Position numbers and translations under genes: made by a program
The notes under the pieces: model-generated
Databases searched by the model: none
Seen by the model: only the letters and a program-made list of their open reading frames with translations
What the model was told of the DNA's origin: nothing
Shown: positions 18,953 to 30,787 of the stretch, in pieces
How positions within the stretch are numbered: position 1 is the stretch's first letter
How the letters are laid out: each line of letters opens with the position of its first letter
Assembly: GCF_001277175.1 (NCBI RefSeq)
Contig: NZ_CP012257.1
Location: 496,001 to 560,000, forward strand
Origin: Cronobacter universalis NCTC 9529
GTDB lineage: Bacteria > Pseudomonadota > Gammaproteobacteria > Enterobacterales > Enterobacteriaceae
Reading direction: 5' to 3'
Length of the DNA stretch: 64,000 bases

Positions 18953-19732
18953 CTACTTTTCGCTGTTTGCCGCCGCGTCGAGGTGGACCACCGGATTTTC
19001 GGCAAAAAGATAACGGTCGGCGTTGAATTCAAAGTCGTCGCTGGTTTCATTAAACAGCATCTGCTTGGTGTTCTCCAGATGCTGCCACATGGCGAGCTTC
19101 GCGCCGTGCGGGTCTTTGCGAATCAGGGCTTTAAGGATGTTATCGTGATCGTCGCACCAGTTGTCGACCGTGCGTAAATCGATATGTTCATGCAGTTTTT
19201 TCCAGTACGGGTTGTGAACGCGCTGGGTCCACATTTTTTCAACGATAGCGGCAAGCGCCGTGTTCTGCGTGGCGAGCGCGACCTGTACGTGAAACTGGAG
19301 ATCCCACTCAGAGTCGCGGAAGAACTTCTCGTTGCGCGCTTTCTCCTGGATCTCCATCAGCTTAATAATGTCCTGTTTGGTCACCTGGGTGGCGGCGAAC
19401 TCGGCGATATTACTCTCGATAAGCTGGCGGGCCTGTAACAGTTCGAACGGGCCGTAGCTGGCGAATTCATACTCCTGTTCAGGCGCCGGGGCGTGGTATT
19501 TCGCCTGGCTGGCGATCACATGGATGCCCGAGCCTTTGCGTACTTCAACATAGCCTTCGACTTCGAGCATGATGATGGCTTCGCGCACGACCGTGCGGCT
19601 GACGTTTTTCTCGTCGGCGATAAATCGCTCGGCAGGAAGTTTTTCACCTACCTGATAAACGCCCTCTTCAATGCGTTGCTTAAGCTCGGCGGCCAGTTGT
19701 TGATACAGACGACGCGGTTCTGCGATTTCCAT
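18953..19732 (-). CDS. exuR: Hexuronate regulon repressor ExuR (GntR family)
   Basis: A 259-residue FadR-type GntR repressor that controls hexuronate uptake and catabolism. It has an N-terminal winged helix ([40 protein letters not shown], then [20 protein letters not shown]) and a helical FCD ligand domain with a metal-binding set ([17 protein letters not shown]). I chose the ATG at 19732, which gives [14 protein letters not shown] as in E. coli and has GGAG upstream; a longer start adds seven residues. A palindromic operator-like site upstream suggests autoregulation. The inducers in E. coli are glucuronate and galacturonate. Confidence 0.94.
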   Translation of the reverse strand: MEIAEPRRLYQQLAAELKQRIEEGVYQVGEKLPAERFIADEKNVSRTVVREAIIMLEVEGYVEVRKGSGIHVIASQAKYHAPAPEQEYEFASYGPFELLQARQLIESNIAEFAATQVTKQDIIKLMEIQEKARNEKFFRDSEWDLQFHVQVALATQNTALAAIVEKMWTQRVHNPYWKKLHEHIDLRTVDNWCDDHDNILKALIRKDPHGAKLAMWQHLENTKQMLFNETSDDFEFNADRYLFAENPVVHLDAAANSEK

Positions 19733-19762
19733 GTGCGACTCCAGTGAACACAATACTGCTTA

Positions 19763-19780
19763 GATTTGTTATACCACTTT
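19763..19780 (-). promoter_or_regulatory. Putative ExuR/UxuR operator upstream of exuR
   Basis: GATTTGTTATACCACTTT resembles the ExuR/UxuR operator pattern AAATTGGTATACCAATTT with the central TATACCA. It lies 31 bp before the exuR start. Related sequences occur before exuT and uxaC. Confidence 0.5.
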
Positions 19781-19808
19781 TCGGATGAGCCCTCCACTCG
19801 ACGCCCAT

Positions 19809-19834
19809 GAAAAAGCCGCCCGCAGGCGGCTTTC
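19809..19834 (-). terminator. exuT terminator
   Basis: AAAGCCGCC and GGCGGCTTT form a stem around a CGCA loop. On the minus strand it is followed by a T-run and lies 12 bp past the exuT stop. Confidence 0.9.
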
Positions 19835-19845
19835 CGGAGCATTAA

Positions 19846-21147
19846 TCAATGTTGTGTGACGGGAGCGCCACTTCGCGTCTCTCGCTCCAGCTCGCTGGCC
19901 GGTTTGTTTTTCAGCACCGTCCAGATAACCAGCGCGCCCATCAGGTCGAACACGGCCAGTACGGCGAACAGCGGGCTGAAGCCAATGGTGTCGGCCAGCG
20001 CGCCGACCACCAGCGCAAACAGGGTGCTCGCGGTCCATGCGGCCATGCCGGTCAGGCCGTTGGCGGTCGCCACTTCATTACGGCCAAACACGTCAGAGGA
20101 GAGCGTAATCAGCGCGCCGGAGAGCGACTGGTGCGCGAACCCGCCGATGCACAGCAGGGCAATCGCCACGTACGGGCTGGTGAACAAGCCGATCATGCCT
20201 GGGCCAATCATCAGCACCGCGCCCAGCGTCACCACCATTTTACGGGAGACGATCAGGTTCACACCGAACCAGCGCTGGAACAGCGGAGGCAGGTAACCGC
20301 CGACGATACAGCCGAGATCCGCGAACAGCATCGGCATCCAGGCGAACATCGCGATCTCTTTCAGGTTAAAGCCGTACACTTTGAACATAAACAGCGGGAT
20401 CCAGGCGTTGAACGTGCCCCAGGCCGGTTCCGCCAGGAAGCGCGGCAGCGCGATGCCCCAGAACTGACGGGTACGCAGGATCTGCCACGGCGACATTTTT
20501 TTACCGTTGTTGGTCTGATGCTGCGCTTCTTGGCCGCCAATGATGTAGTCACGTTCTTCTTCGGTCAGTTTTTTCTGGTCGCGCGGATGTTTGTAGAAAA
20601 TCAGCCAGGCCATCGCCCAGGCGAAGCTCAGCACGCCGGAAATAATGAACGCCAGTTCCCAGCTATGCATCACGATAGCCCACACCACCAGCGGCGGCGC
20701 AATCATGGCGCCGATAGACGAGCCCACGTTGAAATAGCCCACCGCGATGGAGCGCTCTTTCGCCGGGAACCACTCGGAGCTGGCTTTCAGGCCGGCCGGG
20801 ATCATGGCCGCTTCCGCCGCACCCACGGCGCCGCGCGCCAGCGCCAGACCGCCCCAGCTGCCTGCCAGCGCTGTCGCGCCGCAAAATACTGCCCAGGTGA
20901 CGGCGAAGAAGGCGTAGCCGATTTTGGTGCCGAGAATATCCAGCACGTAGCCAGCCACTGGCTGCATGACGGTGTAGGCCGCGGAGTAGGCCGCGATAAT
21001 ATAGGAGTATTGCTGTGTGGAGATGTGCAGCTCTTCCATCAGAGTGGGCGCTGCGGCGGCCACAGTGTTACGGGTCAGGTAGCCCAGCACGGTGCCCAGC
21101 GTCACCAGCGCAATCATGTACCATCGTAACCCTTTAATTTTACGCAT
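19846..21147 (-). CDS. exuT: Hexuronate transporter ExuT (MFS)
   Basis: A proton-coupled major facilitator of the ACS family that imports galacturonate and glucuronate. The ATG at 21147 gives 433 residues beginning MRKIKGLRWYMIALVTLGTV, as in E. coli; AGG lies 7 bp upstream. Twelve membrane segments are expected. Signature stretches: RNTVAAAAPTLMEELHISTQ, GLALARGAVGAAEAAMIPAG, GYFNVGSSIGAMIAPPLVVW and the second-half LPRFLAEPAWGTFNAWIPLF. Divergent from uxaC across 471 bp that carry operator-like and CRP-like sites. Confidence 0.95.
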   Translation of the reverse strand: MRKIKGLRWYMIALVTLGTVLGYLTRNTVAAAAPTLMEELHISTQQYSYIIAAYSAAYTVMQPVAGYVLDILGTKIGYAFFAVTWAVFCGATALAGSWGGLALARGAVGAAEAAMIPAGLKASSEWFPAKERSIAVGYFNVGSSIGAMIAPPLVVWAIVMHSWELAFIISGVLSFAWAMAWLIFYKHPRDQKKLTEEERDYIIGGQEAQHQTNNGKKMSPWQILRTRQFWGIALPRFLAEPAWGTFNAWIPLFMFKVYGFNLKEIAMFAWMPMLFADLGCIVGGYLPPLFQRWFGVNLIVSRKMVVTLGAVLMIGPGMIGLFTSPYVAIALLCIGGFAHQSLSGALITLSSDVFGRNEVATANGLTGMAAWTASTLFALVVGALADTIGFSPLFAVLAVFDLMGALVIWTVLKNKPASELERETRSGAPVTQH

Positions 21148-23031
<1,884 letters not shown>

Positions 23032-23048
23032 GGCCCTTTGAGGTTGAT

Positions 23049-24536
23049 ATGCAATACATCAGGATCCATTCGCAGGATAACGTTGCGGTAGCGCTGGCGG
23101 ATCTGCCCGAAGGCACGGTGATCGCCATCGACGGGCTGTCCGTCATGCTGTTGCAGCCGGTGACGCGCGGGCATAAGTTCGCGCTGCTGCCCATCGCACA
23201 GGGAGAGAACGTCGTAAAATATGGCCTGCCGATTGGTCATGCGCTGGCGGATATCGCGCCGGGCGAACATATTCACTCCCATAATACCCGCACCAATCTC
23301 AGCGATCTGGATGAATACAGCTATCAACCCGAAGCGCCTTATACGGGCGAGCAGATGGGCGATCGCGAGGTGCAGATCTACCGTCGCGCCAGCGGCGAAG
23401 TGGGGATCCGCAATGAACTGTGGATCCTGCCGACCGTCGGCTGCGTCAACGGAATCGCGCGCCAGATCCAGAACCGTTTCCTGAAAGAGACGCGCGACGC
23501 CGAAGGCACCGACGGCGTCTTTCTCTTCAGCCACACCTACGGCTGCTCGCAGCTGGGCGACGATCACATCAACACCCGCACCATGCTGCAAAACATGGTG
23601 CGCCACCCGAACGCCGGGGCGGTGCTGGTGATTGGTCTGGGCTGTGAGAACAATCAGGTGGACGCGTTTCGCGAGACGCTCGGCGATTTCGACCCTGCGC
23701 GCGTGCATTTCATGGTCTGCCAGCATCAGGATGATGAAGTGGAAGCGGGGCTTGAGCATCTGCATGCGCTGTATGACGTGATGCGTCACGACAAGCGCGA
23801 GCCGGGCAAGCTCAGCGAGCTGAAATTCGGGCTGGAGTGCGGCGGCTCAGACGGGCTTTCCGGCATTACCGCCAACCCGATGCTTGGCCGTTTCTCGGAT
23901 TACGTCATCGCCAACGGCGGCACCACGGTACTGACCGAAGTGCCGGAGATGTTCGGCGCGGAGCGCATTCTGATGAGCCACTGCCGCGACGAAGCGACGT
24001 TTGAGAAAACCGTCACCATGGTGAACGACTTCAAACAGTACTTCATCGCGCACAACCAGCCGATTTACGAAAACCCGTCGCCGGGCAACAAAGCGGGCGG
24101 CATCACTACGCTTGAAGAGAAATCGCTCGGCTGCACGCAGAAAGCGGGCGCAAGCCAGGTCGTCGACGTGCTGCGCTATGGCGAGCGGCTGCATACGCCG
24201 GGCCTTAACCTGCTGAGCGCGCCGGGCAACGACGCTGTCGCCACCAGCGCGCTGGCGGGCGCGGGCTGCCATATGGTGCTGTTCAGCACCGGGCGCGGCA
24301 CGCCCTACGGCGGTTTCGTGCCGACGGTGAAAATCGCCACCAACAGCGAGCTGGCGGCGAAAAAACCGCACTGGATAGACTTCGACGCCGGTCAGCTGCT
24401 GCACGGCACCGCGATGCCGCAACTGCTGGAAAAGTTTGTCGATAAAATTGTGGAAATCGCCTCCGGCAAAGAGACCTGCAACGAGAAAAACGATTTCCGC
24501 GAGCTGGCTATCTTTAAGAGCGGCGTGACGCTGTAG
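23049..24536 (+). CDS. uxaA: Altronate dehydratase UxaA
   Basis: UxaA dehydrates D-altronate to 2-keto-3-deoxygluconate, which is then phosphorylated and enters the Entner-Doudoroff route. It has 495 residues as in E. coli. The SAF domain is N-terminal (GTVIAIDGLSVMLLQPVTRG), followed by the dehydratase part with TVGCVNGIARQIQ, FSHTYGCSQLGDD, IGLGCENNQ and GLECGGSDGLSGITANP, whose cysteines probably bind iron. The intervening tagaturonate reductase gene uxaB is not in the window. Confidence 0.96.
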   Translation: MQYIRIHSQDNVAVALADLPEGTVIAIDGLSVMLLQPVTRGHKFALLPIAQGENVVKYGLPIGHALADIAPGEHIHSHNTRTNLSDLDEYSYQPEAPYTGEQMGDREVQIYRRASGEVGIRNELWILPTVGCVNGIARQIQNRFLKETRDAEGTDGVFLFSHTYGCSQLGDDHINTRTMLQNMVRHPNAGAVLVIGLGCENNQVDAFRETLGDFDPARVHFMVCQHQDDEVEAGLEHLHALYDVMRHDKREPGKLSELKFGLECGGSDGLSGITANPMLGRFSDYVIANGGTTVLTEVPEMFGAERILMSHCRDEATFEKTVTMVNDFKQYFIAHNQPIYENPSPGNKAGGITTLEEKSLGCTQKAGASQVVDVLRYGERLHTPGLNLLSAPGNDAVATSALAGAGCHMVLFSTGRGTPYGGFVPTVKIATNSELAAKKPHWIDFDAGQLLHGTAMPQLLEKFVDKIVEIASGKETCNEKNDFRELAIFKSGVTL

Positions 24537-24558
24537 GCCCCGGACGACGTAATCATCA

Positions 24559-24594
24559 GACGGCGTTTCATTTATGAAGCGCCGTTTCTTTTTT
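24559..24594 (+). terminator. uxaCA terminator
   Basis: The arms ACGGCGTTTCAT and ATGAAGCGCCGT form a strong stem followed by TTTCTTTTTT, ending 15 bp before ygjV. This separates ygjV from uxaCA transcription. Confidence 0.92.
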
Positions 24595-24608
24595 GAGAGG
24601 GACGCTTT

Positions 24609-25151
24609 ATGACCGCGTATTGGCTTGCTCAGGGCGTTGGGGTCATCGCCTTTCTGATTGGCATCACCACCTTTTTCAACCGCGACGAGCGGCGCTTCAA
24701 GCTGCAACTGGCGGTCTACAGCGCCGTCATTGGCGGGCACTTTTTCCTGATGGGCGCGACGCCTGCGGGGATGAGCGCGGAGCTGAACGCCCTGCGCACG
24801 GTGATTTCGCTGCGCACCCGCAGCCTGTGGATCATGACGCTGTTTATCGTGCTTACGCTGACGCTCGGGCTGGTGAAACTCCATCACCCCATCGAGCTGT
24901 TACCGATTATCGGCACCGTCGCCAGCACCTGGGCGCTGTTTCGCTGCACCGGGCTTACCACCCGCTGCGTGATGTGGTGTTCCACCGCCTGCTGGGTCAC
25001 GCATAATTTCTGGATTGGCTCGATAGGCGGGACGCTGATTGAGGGCAGCTTTCTCATCATCAACGGGCTTAACATTATTAGGTTCTGGCAGATGCAAAAG
25101 CGCGGAATCGATCCGTTTAAGGTCGAAAAAGAGATAGTGCAGAAGCGGTAA
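24609..25151 (+). CDS. ygjV: YgjV-family inner-membrane protein
   Basis: A 180-residue integral membrane protein with about six hydrophobic segments (AQGVGVIAFLIGITTFF, LAVYSAVIGGHFFLMGA, LWIMTLFIVLTLTLGLV, LLPIIGTVASTWALF, TACWVTHNFWIGSIGG, LIEGSFLIINGLNIIRFW). The pattern FNRDERRFKLQLAVYSAVIG matches E. coli YgjV (183 residues). GAGAGGGA lies upstream of the ATG. Function unknown. It is convergent with sstT. Confidence 0.88.
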   Translation: MTAYWLAQGVGVIAFLIGITTFFNRDERRFKLQLAVYSAVIGGHFFLMGATPAGMSAELNALRTVISLRTRSLWIMTLFIVLTLTLGLVKLHHPIELLPIIGTVASTWALFRCTGLTTRCVMWCSTACWVTHNFWIGSIGGTLIEGSFLIINGLNIIRFWQMQKRGIDPFKVEKEIVQKR

Positions 25152-25176
25152 AAGACGGCGGCCCGCAGACCGCCGG
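25150..25176 (-). terminator. sstT terminator
   Basis: CGGCGG and CCGCCG arms form a stem. On the minus strand it is followed by TCTTTTA, just past the sstT stop and touching the end of convergent ygjV. Confidence 0.75.
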
Positions 25177-25183
25177 AGAGGGA

Positions 25184-26431
25184 TTAGTTACGCAGCGCGT
25201 GGCTCGCAAGACGCGCGTCTTCCGCCTGGCACGCCGCCGCGGTGAAGAGCACGTCGGTGGAGGAATTCAGCGCGGTTTCGCAGGAGTCCTGCAACACGCC
25301 GATAATAAAGCCCACCGCGACCACCTGCATGGCGATATCGTTCGGAATGCCGAACATATTGCACGCGAGCGGGATCAGCAGCAACGAACCGCCCGCCACG
25401 CCCGACGCGCCGCAGGCGCACAGCGACGCCACCACGCTCAGCAGCAGCGCGGTCGGCACATCCACCGCAATCCCCAGCGTATGCACCGCCGCCAGCGTCA
25501 GCACCGTAATGGTGATCGCCGCCCCCGCCATGTTGATGGTCGCGCCGAGCGGGATAGACACCGAATAGGTATCGCGATCCAGATTCAGCTTCTCGCACAG
25601 CGCCATGTTGACCGGAATATTCGCCGCCGAGCTGCGGGTAAAGAACGCGGTCACGCCGCTTTCGCGCAGGCAGGCGAACACCAGCGGGTATGGGTTACGG
25701 CGGATTTTGGCAAACACAATCAGCGGGTTAATCACCAGCGCCACCAGGAACATGCAGCCAATCAGCACCATCAGCAGCTGCGCGTAACCCCACAGGGTAT
25801 CGAAGCCGGTGGTGGCGAGCGTGGACGCGACCAGGCCGAAAATCCCGATGGGCGCGAAACGGATCACCAGCTTCACCATAAAGGTGACGGCATCCGACAT
25901 ATCATTCACCAGATTTTTGGTGGTGTCGTTGCCGTGACGCAGCGCGAAGCCGAGGCCCACGGCCCAGACCAGAATGCCGATGTAATTGCCTTTCAGCAGG
26001 GCATCAACCGGGTTCGCGACCATGCTGAGCAGCAGGTCGCGCAGCACGCCGACAATCCCGGTCGGCGGCGTGATATCCGTCGCGCCCGTGACCAGATGCA
26101 GCGTGGAAGGAAAGAGAAAGCTGAACAGCACGGCGGTCAGCGCCGCGGAAAACGTGCCCAGCAGATAGAGCCAGAGAATGGGGCGGATATTGGTTTTCTG
26201 CCCGTGTTTATGGTTGGCGATAGAGGCCATTACCAGCATCAGCACCAGTACCGGCGCCACGGCTTTCAGCGCGCCGACGAACAGCGTGCCGAGCAGTCCG
26301 ACCGCGATAGCCGCGGGTTTGGAAAGCCAGGCCAGCAGAATACCGAGCACCAGCCCCACCAGAATCTGTTTTACCAGACTGCCCTGCGCCAGGCGGTGTA
26401 ACAGGCCGCCGCCCTGAGATTGCGTAGTCAT
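25184..26431 (-). CDS. sstT: Sodium:serine/threonine symporter SstT
   Basis: A DAACS-family inner-membrane carrier that takes up L-serine and L-threonine with Na+. It has 415 residues. Characteristic stretches: [40 protein letters not shown], the serine-rich helical hairpin [40 protein letters not shown] and [20 protein letters not shown]. It is preceded by a 293-bp region carrying the alx terminator and presumably the sstT promoter. In E. coli its mRNA is repressed by the GcvB small RNA. Confidence 0.95.
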   Translation of the reverse strand: MTTQSQGGGLLHRLAQGSLVKQILVGLVLGILLAWLSKPAAIAVGLLGTLFVGALKAVAPVLVLMLVMASIANHKHGQKTNIRPILWLYLLGTFSAALTAVLFSFLFPSTLHLVTGATDITPPTGIVGVLRDLLLSMVANPVDALLKGNYIGILVWAVGLGFALRHGNDTTKNLVNDMSDAVTFMVKLVIRFAPIGIFGLVASTLATTGFDTLWGYAQLLMVLIGCMFLVALVINPLIVFAKIRRNPYPLVFACLRESGVTAFFTRSSAANIPVNMALCEKLNLDRDTYSVSIPLGATINMAGAAITITVLTLAAVHTLGIAVDVPTALLLSVVASLCACGASGVAGGSLLLIPLACNMFGIPNDIAMQVVAVGFIIGVLQDSCETALNSSTDVLFTAAACQAEDARLASHALRN

Positions 26432-26668
26432 ACCATTTCCTTCAGAAGTGATGTGGTTGCATCCCGCGCCGTGTTCTGTGCCACGTTGCGTCAGGATGTA
26501 ACAAAAGTTTGCACAGATGAGTATAAGGATTTGGCTATGGCGGGAAAGGGGATAGTGCTGGATTTTCTGAATCGCTCCCGTTTTTTAACTGTCTCTTAAC
26601 GTTATTGTGACAAAATCGGCAATTCCGTCATCGTACGCGTTGCAAAAGCGCGGGCAGCGAATAGCGGA

Positions 26669-26703
26669 TAAAAAAACGCCGCCCGCAGGAGCACGGGCGG
26701 CGT
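26669..26703 (-). terminator. alx terminator
   Basis: CGCCGCCCG and CGGGCGGCG form a 9-bp stem followed on the minus strand by TTTTTTT, about 20 bp past the alx stop. Confidence 0.93.
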
Positions 26704-26724
26704 CAAAGCCATGACGGCAAAACG

Positions 26725-27693
26725 TTATTCCGCCAGCTTTTTCTTGTCGTTGCGATGGTTAACCCAGGCGTTAATCACAAGCGTCGTGACCAGAATGCCG
26801 CCGACCACGCCAAGCGAAATGGCGATCGGGATGTGGTAGAAATCGACAATCAGCATCTTGATACCGATAAACACCAGGATCACCGACAGACCATATTTCA
26901 GCATCGAGAAACGCTCCGCCACGCCCGCCAGCAGGAAGTACATGGCGCGCAGGCCGAGGATCGCGAACAGGTTAGAGGTCAGCACGATAAACGGGTCGGT
27001 GGTGACCGCGAAAATCGCCGGGATGCTGTCCACCGCGAAAATCACGTCGCTCAGCTCCACCATGATCAGCACCAGCAGCAGCGGTGTGGCGTAGAGCAGG
27101 CCGTTTTTACGCACGAAGAAGTGCTCGCTCTCGATGCTGTCCGTCATGCGCAAATGCCCGCGCAGCCAGCGTACCAGCGGCTTGTCGCCGATGCCGCCTT
27201 CATCTTCTTTCGCGAGCGCCATCTTCACGCCGGTAAAGAGCAGGAACGCGCCGAACACATAGAGCAGCCATTCAAACTGCGTAATAAGCCAGCTGCCGGC
27301 GAAAATCATAATGGTGCGCAGCACGATAGCGCCCAGCACGCCGTAAATCAGCACCCGGCGCTGCAGCGCAGGCGGTACGGCGAAGTAGCTAAAGAGCATC
27401 AGCCAGACGAAGACGTTATCGACCGCCAGCGCTTTTTCGATGAGATAACCGGTCAGGAAGGCGAGCGCCTGGGTATCCGCCACTTCACGTCCGGCGGTGC
27501 CGGTGAGATACCACCAGAAGGCAGCGTTAAACAGCAGGGACAGCGAAACCCAGACGATGGACCAGGCGGCCGCCTGCTTCATGGTCATCGCGTGCGCGCC
27601 GCGGCGCCCCTGAAGCAGAAGGTCGATAGCCAGCATAATCACCACGACGACGGCGAAGCCGCCCCACAGCAAGGGAGTGCCGACAGTATTCAT
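26725..27693 (-). CDS. alx: TerC-family manganese exporter Alx
   Basis: A 322-residue TerC-family inner-membrane protein with about nine helices. Conserved motifs: [20 protein letters not shown] with the metal-binding Asn/Asp pair, [20 protein letters not shown] and [20 protein letters not shown]. In E. coli Alx is induced at alkaline pH and by Mn2+ and lowers cytoplasmic manganese. A yybP-ykoY-type riboswitch lies immediately upstream. The longer cytoplasmic loop (residues about 170-200) is typical of Alx compared with plain TerC. Confidence 0.94.
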   Translation of the reverse strand: MNTVGTPLLWGGFAVVVVIMLAIDLLLQGRRGAHAMTMKQAAAWSIVWVSLSLLFNAAFWWYLTGTAGREVADTQALAFLTGYLIEKALAVDNVFVWLMLFSYFAVPPALQRRVLIYGVLGAIVLRTIMIFAGSWLITQFEWLLYVFGAFLLFTGVKMALAKEDEGGIGDKPLVRWLRGHLRMTDSIESEHFFVRKNGLLYATPLLLVLIMVELSDVIFAVDSIPAIFAVTTDPFIVLTSNLFAILGLRAMYFLLAGVAERFSMLKYGLSVILVFIGIKMLIVDFYHIPIAISLGVVGGILVTTLVINAWVNHRNDKKKLAE

Positions 27694-27709
27694 AAGCGAA
27701 ATCCTCTAA

Positions 27710-27890
27710 ACAAAAACGGCTAACGTCAGAAGACGTCAGCCGCTTTGCCTAAGAGCACCGCACAGACCTCGCCTTCCGGCAAGGTCTCACTTACAGCCGC
27801 CGCGTTACCGTGTGGATAACAGGCAGGCTGCCCGACGACCGGATGCGTGGCATCGTAATGACGACCGTCGGCAATGAAGTTACTCCCCTT
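27710..27890 (-). promoter_or_regulatory. yybP-ykoY (Mn2+/pH-responsive) riboswitch of alx, the PRE element
   Basis: On the minus strand the leader starts with GGGGAGTA (27881-27889), a signature of this class. It continues through a multi-helix junction whose paired GAGACCTTGCC / GGCGAGGTCT arms lie at about 27764-27791. It ends in a strong hairpin GGCTGACGTC/GACGTTAGCC followed by TTTTTGTTT (about 27713-27742), which acts as an intrinsic terminator or switch. Known members, including E. coli alx, bind Mn2+ and fold differently at high pH to permit expression. Confidence 0.9.
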
Positions 27891-27900
27891 TGCAAGTAAC

Positions 27901-27929
27901 AAAATATTACAACACATTTGTGCGGTCAA
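27901..27929 (-). promoter_or_regulatory. Putative alx promoter
   Basis: On the minus strand a -35 TTGACC (27924-27929) and a -10 TATTTT (27901-27906) are separated by 17 bp, placing transcription start just before the riboswitch. Confidence 0.5.
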
Positions 27930-27957
27930 TGCGTTGCCGGGGCGCTTTTACAAAGCT

Positions 27958-28956
27958 TTACGCCGGCAGCGGCGCGCTCACATCATCTGCCGGGAACTTC
28001 ACGCCCGTCTGGGCGCGAATTTCAGTGAGCAATTTCGCCGTCGCGCGGCTGACCGCGAGGCCCGGATGATTCACTTCGTTTGTCTCAACCAGGCGCGCGA
28101 AGGTTTCGGCTTCATAGAGCATCGTATTGATGTGCTGCGGCAGCGTCAGCTCCTGCGGTTTGCCGCCGCGCGGAATAAAGGTGATGCGCTGGCACTCGGA
28201 GAGTTTTTCAATCACCAGCGATCCCGCTTCGCCCTGAATTTCGCTCGGCAGCGCCGAGTCGCTCACTTTGGAGTGCAGCAGCGTGACGTCGAAATCGCCA
28301 TAGTTCATCTGAACCACGCCGTGCGCGTCCACGCCGCTTGCCAGCAGGCTGGCGGTGGCTTTCACCTCATGCGGCTCGCCCCACAGCGCGACGGCGCTGG
28401 CGAGCGTATAGAAACCGATATCCATGATGGAGCCGTTAGAAAACGCCGGGTTAAACGTATTCGGGTTTTCGCCGTTGAGATAACGCGGGTAGCGCGACGA
28501 ATACTGGCAGTAGTTAAACAGCACTTTGCGAAGCGCGCCCACTTTCGGCAGCGCCTGTTGCAGCGCGATGAAATTCGGCAGGCTGGCGGTTTTAAACGCC
28601 TCGAACAGCACGACCTGGTTTTCGCGCGCGCAGGCGATGGCCGCTTCCACTTCCCGCAGGTTAGAGGCCAGCGGCTTTTCGCAAATCACATGTTTTTTAT
28701 GGTTCAGAAACAGGCAGGACTGGGAAAAGTGCAGGGCGTTGGGGCTGGCGAGGTAGACCGCGTCGATGGCGTCGCTTTCGGCCAGCGCCTCCAGCGAGGT
28801 GAAGAGATGCTCCACCGGGTAATCGCTCGCGAACGTCTGCGCCTGTTCAAGGCTGCGGGAGTAGATCGCGGTCAGGGTAAATTTGCCCGTCTCGTGGGCG
28901 GCATCGACAAACTGGCGCGTTATCCAGTTCGTTCCAACAACGGCGAAACGTATCAT
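27958..28956 (-). CDS. ygjR: Gfo/Idh/MocA-family oxidoreductase YgjR
   Basis: A predicted NAD(P)-dependent sugar or cyclitol oxidoreductase of 332 residues. The N-terminal Rossmann domain (FAVVGTNWITRQFVDAAHET, with a shortened glycine motif) is followed by the family EKP motif (HVICEKPLASNLREVE, catalytic Lys) and a C-terminal beta-sheet domain (GSIMDIGFYTLASAVALWGE with catalytic Asp/Tyr). The substrate is unknown. Monocistronic and leftward, between alx and ygjP as in E. coli. Confidence 0.9.
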   Translation of the reverse strand: MIRFAVVGTNWITRQFVDAAHETGKFTLTAIYSRSLEQAQTFASDYPVEHLFTSLEALAESDAIDAVYLASPNALHFSQSCLFLNHKKHVICEKPLASNLREVEAAIACARENQVVLFEAFKTASLPNFIALQQALPKVGALRKVLFNYCQYSSRYPRYLNGENPNTFNPAFSNGSIMDIGFYTLASAVALWGEPHEVKATASLLASGVDAHGVVQMNYGDFDVTLLHSKVSDSALPSEIQGEAGSLVIEKLSECQRITFIPRGGKPQELTLPQHINTMLYEAETFARLVETNEVNHPGLAVSRATAKLLTEIRAQTGVKFPADDVSAPLPA

Positions 28957-29039
28957 AAAGGCGTGTCTTCTCCGGCAGTGAATATCTTTTCAGAGTAACA
29001 CGCGAAAATGACAAAACCAGTGCGCGCGGGCGCAGATTG

Positions 29040-29552
29040 TTAAGCCGTCTGCCCGCCGCCTTGCGTCAGCGCAAGCTGGGTCAGCCACAGGCGGGTATCG
29101 AATTCGAGCTGATGATATTGCGGCTCCATATGGCAGCACAGCTGATAAAAGGCTTTGTTATGTTCCTTTTCTTTAATATGCGCGAGCTCATGCACCACAA
29201 TCATCCGCAGAAAATCCTCCGGCGCCTGGCGAAACACCGTGGCGACGCGGATCTCTGCCTTTGCCTTTAGCTTGCCGCCCTGCACGCGGGAAATCGCGGT
29301 ATGCAGCCCGAGCGCGTGTTTCATGACGTGGATTTTATTGTCATACGCCACTTTATTGAGCGGCGGGGCGCTGCGCAGATAGCGGTTTTTCAGCCCCTGC
29401 GCATAGTCATAAAGCGCTTTGTCCGTGGTTATCAGGTGCTTGTGTGGATAACGCTTTTCAAGCACTTCGCCGAGGCGGTTCTGGTCAATCAGCGTGCGTA
29501 CCTGGACAAGCAGAGATTCCGGGTAGCCCTGGAGATACGTCAGTGTGGTCAT
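29040..29552 (-). CDS. ygjP: YgjP-family zinc metallohydrolase (WLM/SprT-like fold)
   Basis: A 170-residue DUF45-type protein with the zinc motif HELAHIKEKEHNKAFYQLC (HExxH plus a downstream His). It is annotated in E. coli as a metal-dependent hydrolase, with UTP pyrophosphatase activity reported. The ATG at 29552 is preferred over the preceding GTG because GAGG lies 5 bp upstream and the E. coli protein starts likewise (MSNLTYLQGYPE against MTTLTYLQGYPE). It is divergent from rlmG across 85 bp. Confidence 0.88.
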   Translation of the reverse strand: MTTLTYLQGYPESLLVQVRTLIDQNRLGEVLEKRYPHKHLITTDKALYDYAQGLKNRYLRSAPPLNKVAYDNKIHVMKHALGLHTAISRVQGGKLKAKAEIRVATVFRQAPEDFLRMIVVHELAHIKEKEHNKAFYQLCCHMEPQYHQLEFDTRLWLTQLALTQGGGQTA

Positions 29553-29637
29553 CACGGCCTCAGCGGGTGAAAAAAAGGTTTACTCAGGGGTGTAATTAAG
29601 GGATAAAACGCGCGGATTTTACCATTCGGGAGGGCCG

Positions 29638-30768
29638 ATGAGCCAGGTGGAGTTACTCAATCAAACACTGACGCTGCAGCGTTTTCCGCCAATGCCGGAA
29701 GAGACGCCGCTGCAGGCCTGGGAGGCGGCGGATGAATACCTGCTGCAACAGGTCGAACAGCCCTCCGGTCCGGTACTGATTTTCAACGATAGTTTCGGCG
29801 CGCTCGCCTGCGCGCTGGCGGATGTGCGTCCGGTCAGCGTCAACGATTCGTTCATCGCCCATCAGGCCACGCGCCATAACCTGCGCCTGAACGATATCGA
29901 CGAATCTCTCGTGACGATGCAGGACAGCCTGAGCCCGCTGCCCGCCGCACCGGAACTGGTGCTGATGAAGATCCCGAAACAGCTCGCGTTGCTGGAGCAA
30001 CAGCTGCGCGCGCTGCGAAACGTGGTGACGCCGCAGACGCGCATTATCGCCGGTGCCAAAGCGCGCGATATTCATACCTCGACGCTGGCGCTGTTTGAAA
30101 AAATCCTGGGGCCGACGACCACGACGCTCGCCTGGAAAAAGGCGCGCCTGATCCATTGCGCCTTCAGCGCCCCGGCGCTTGCCGACGCGCCTGAAACCTT
30201 AAGCTGGAAGCTCGACGGCACGCCGTGGACGATTCATAACCACGCCAGCGTGTTTTCCCGCGCCAGTCTCGACATCGGCGCGCGCTTCTTTATGCAGCAT
30301 CTGCCGGAAGCGGTGGAAGGCGAGATGGTGGATCTCGGCTGCGGCAACGGCGTGATCGGCCTGACGCTGCTGGCGCAGAATCCGCAGGCGCGGGTGCGGT
30401 TTGTCGACGAGTCTTATATGGCGGTGGCTTCGAGCCGTCTGAACGTTGAAACCAACCTGCCGGACGCGCTGGATCGCTGCGAGTTTCAGGTGAATAACGC
30501 GCTGACGGGCGTGGAACCGGAAAGCTTCCACGCGGTGCTCTGCAACCCGCCGTTTCACCAGCAGCACGCGATTACCGATCATATCGCCTGGCAGATGTTC
30601 CAGGACGCCCGCCGCTGCCTGAAATGGGGCGGCGAGCTGCGCATCGTCGGCAACCGCCATCTCGATTATTTCCGCAAGCTGAAAAAGATTTTCGGCAACT
30701 GCACCACCGTCGCGACCAACAATAAGTTTGTGGTGTTGAAGGCGGTGAAGCTGCGTAAAAGCCGCTGA
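29638..30768 (+). CDS. rlmG: 23S rRNA (guanine-1835-N2)-methyltransferase RlmG
   Basis: An AdoMet-dependent enzyme that makes m2G1835 in 23S rRNA. It has 376 residues. The N-terminal, catalytically inactive methyltransferase-like domain is followed by the active C-terminal domain with the AdoMet loop [17 protein letters not shown] (about 230-245) and the N2-guanine-specific NPPF motif, [10 protein letters not shown]. This tandem arrangement is shared with RsmC. GGGAGG precedes the ATG. A pair of inverted palindromic repeats follows, with no obvious intrinsic terminator. Confidence 0.95.
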   Translation: MSQVELLNQTLTLQRFPPMPEETPLQAWEAADEYLLQQVEQPSGPVLIFNDSFGALACALADVRPVSVNDSFIAHQATRHNLRLNDIDESLVTMQDSLSPLPAAPELVLMKIPKQLALLEQQLRALRNVVTPQTRIIAGAKARDIHTSTLALFEKILGPTTTTLAWKKARLIHCAFSAPALADAPETLSWKLDGTPWTIHNHASVFSRASLDIGARFFMQHLPEAVEGEMVDLGCGNGVIGLTLLAQNPQARVRFVDESYMAVASSRLNVETNLPDALDRCEFQVNNALTGVEPESFHAVLCNPPFHQQHAITDHIAWQMFQDARRCLKWGGELRIVGNRHLDYFRKLKKIFGNCTTVATNNKFVVLKAVKLRKSR

Positions 30769-30787
30769 GAAGGGCTTATGGCGGGGC

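Noticed and set aside
19849..21129. Open frame of 426 codons on the + strand under exuT
   Set aside because: Mirror of the exuT coding sequence with biased composition and no motif; exuT itself is unambiguous.
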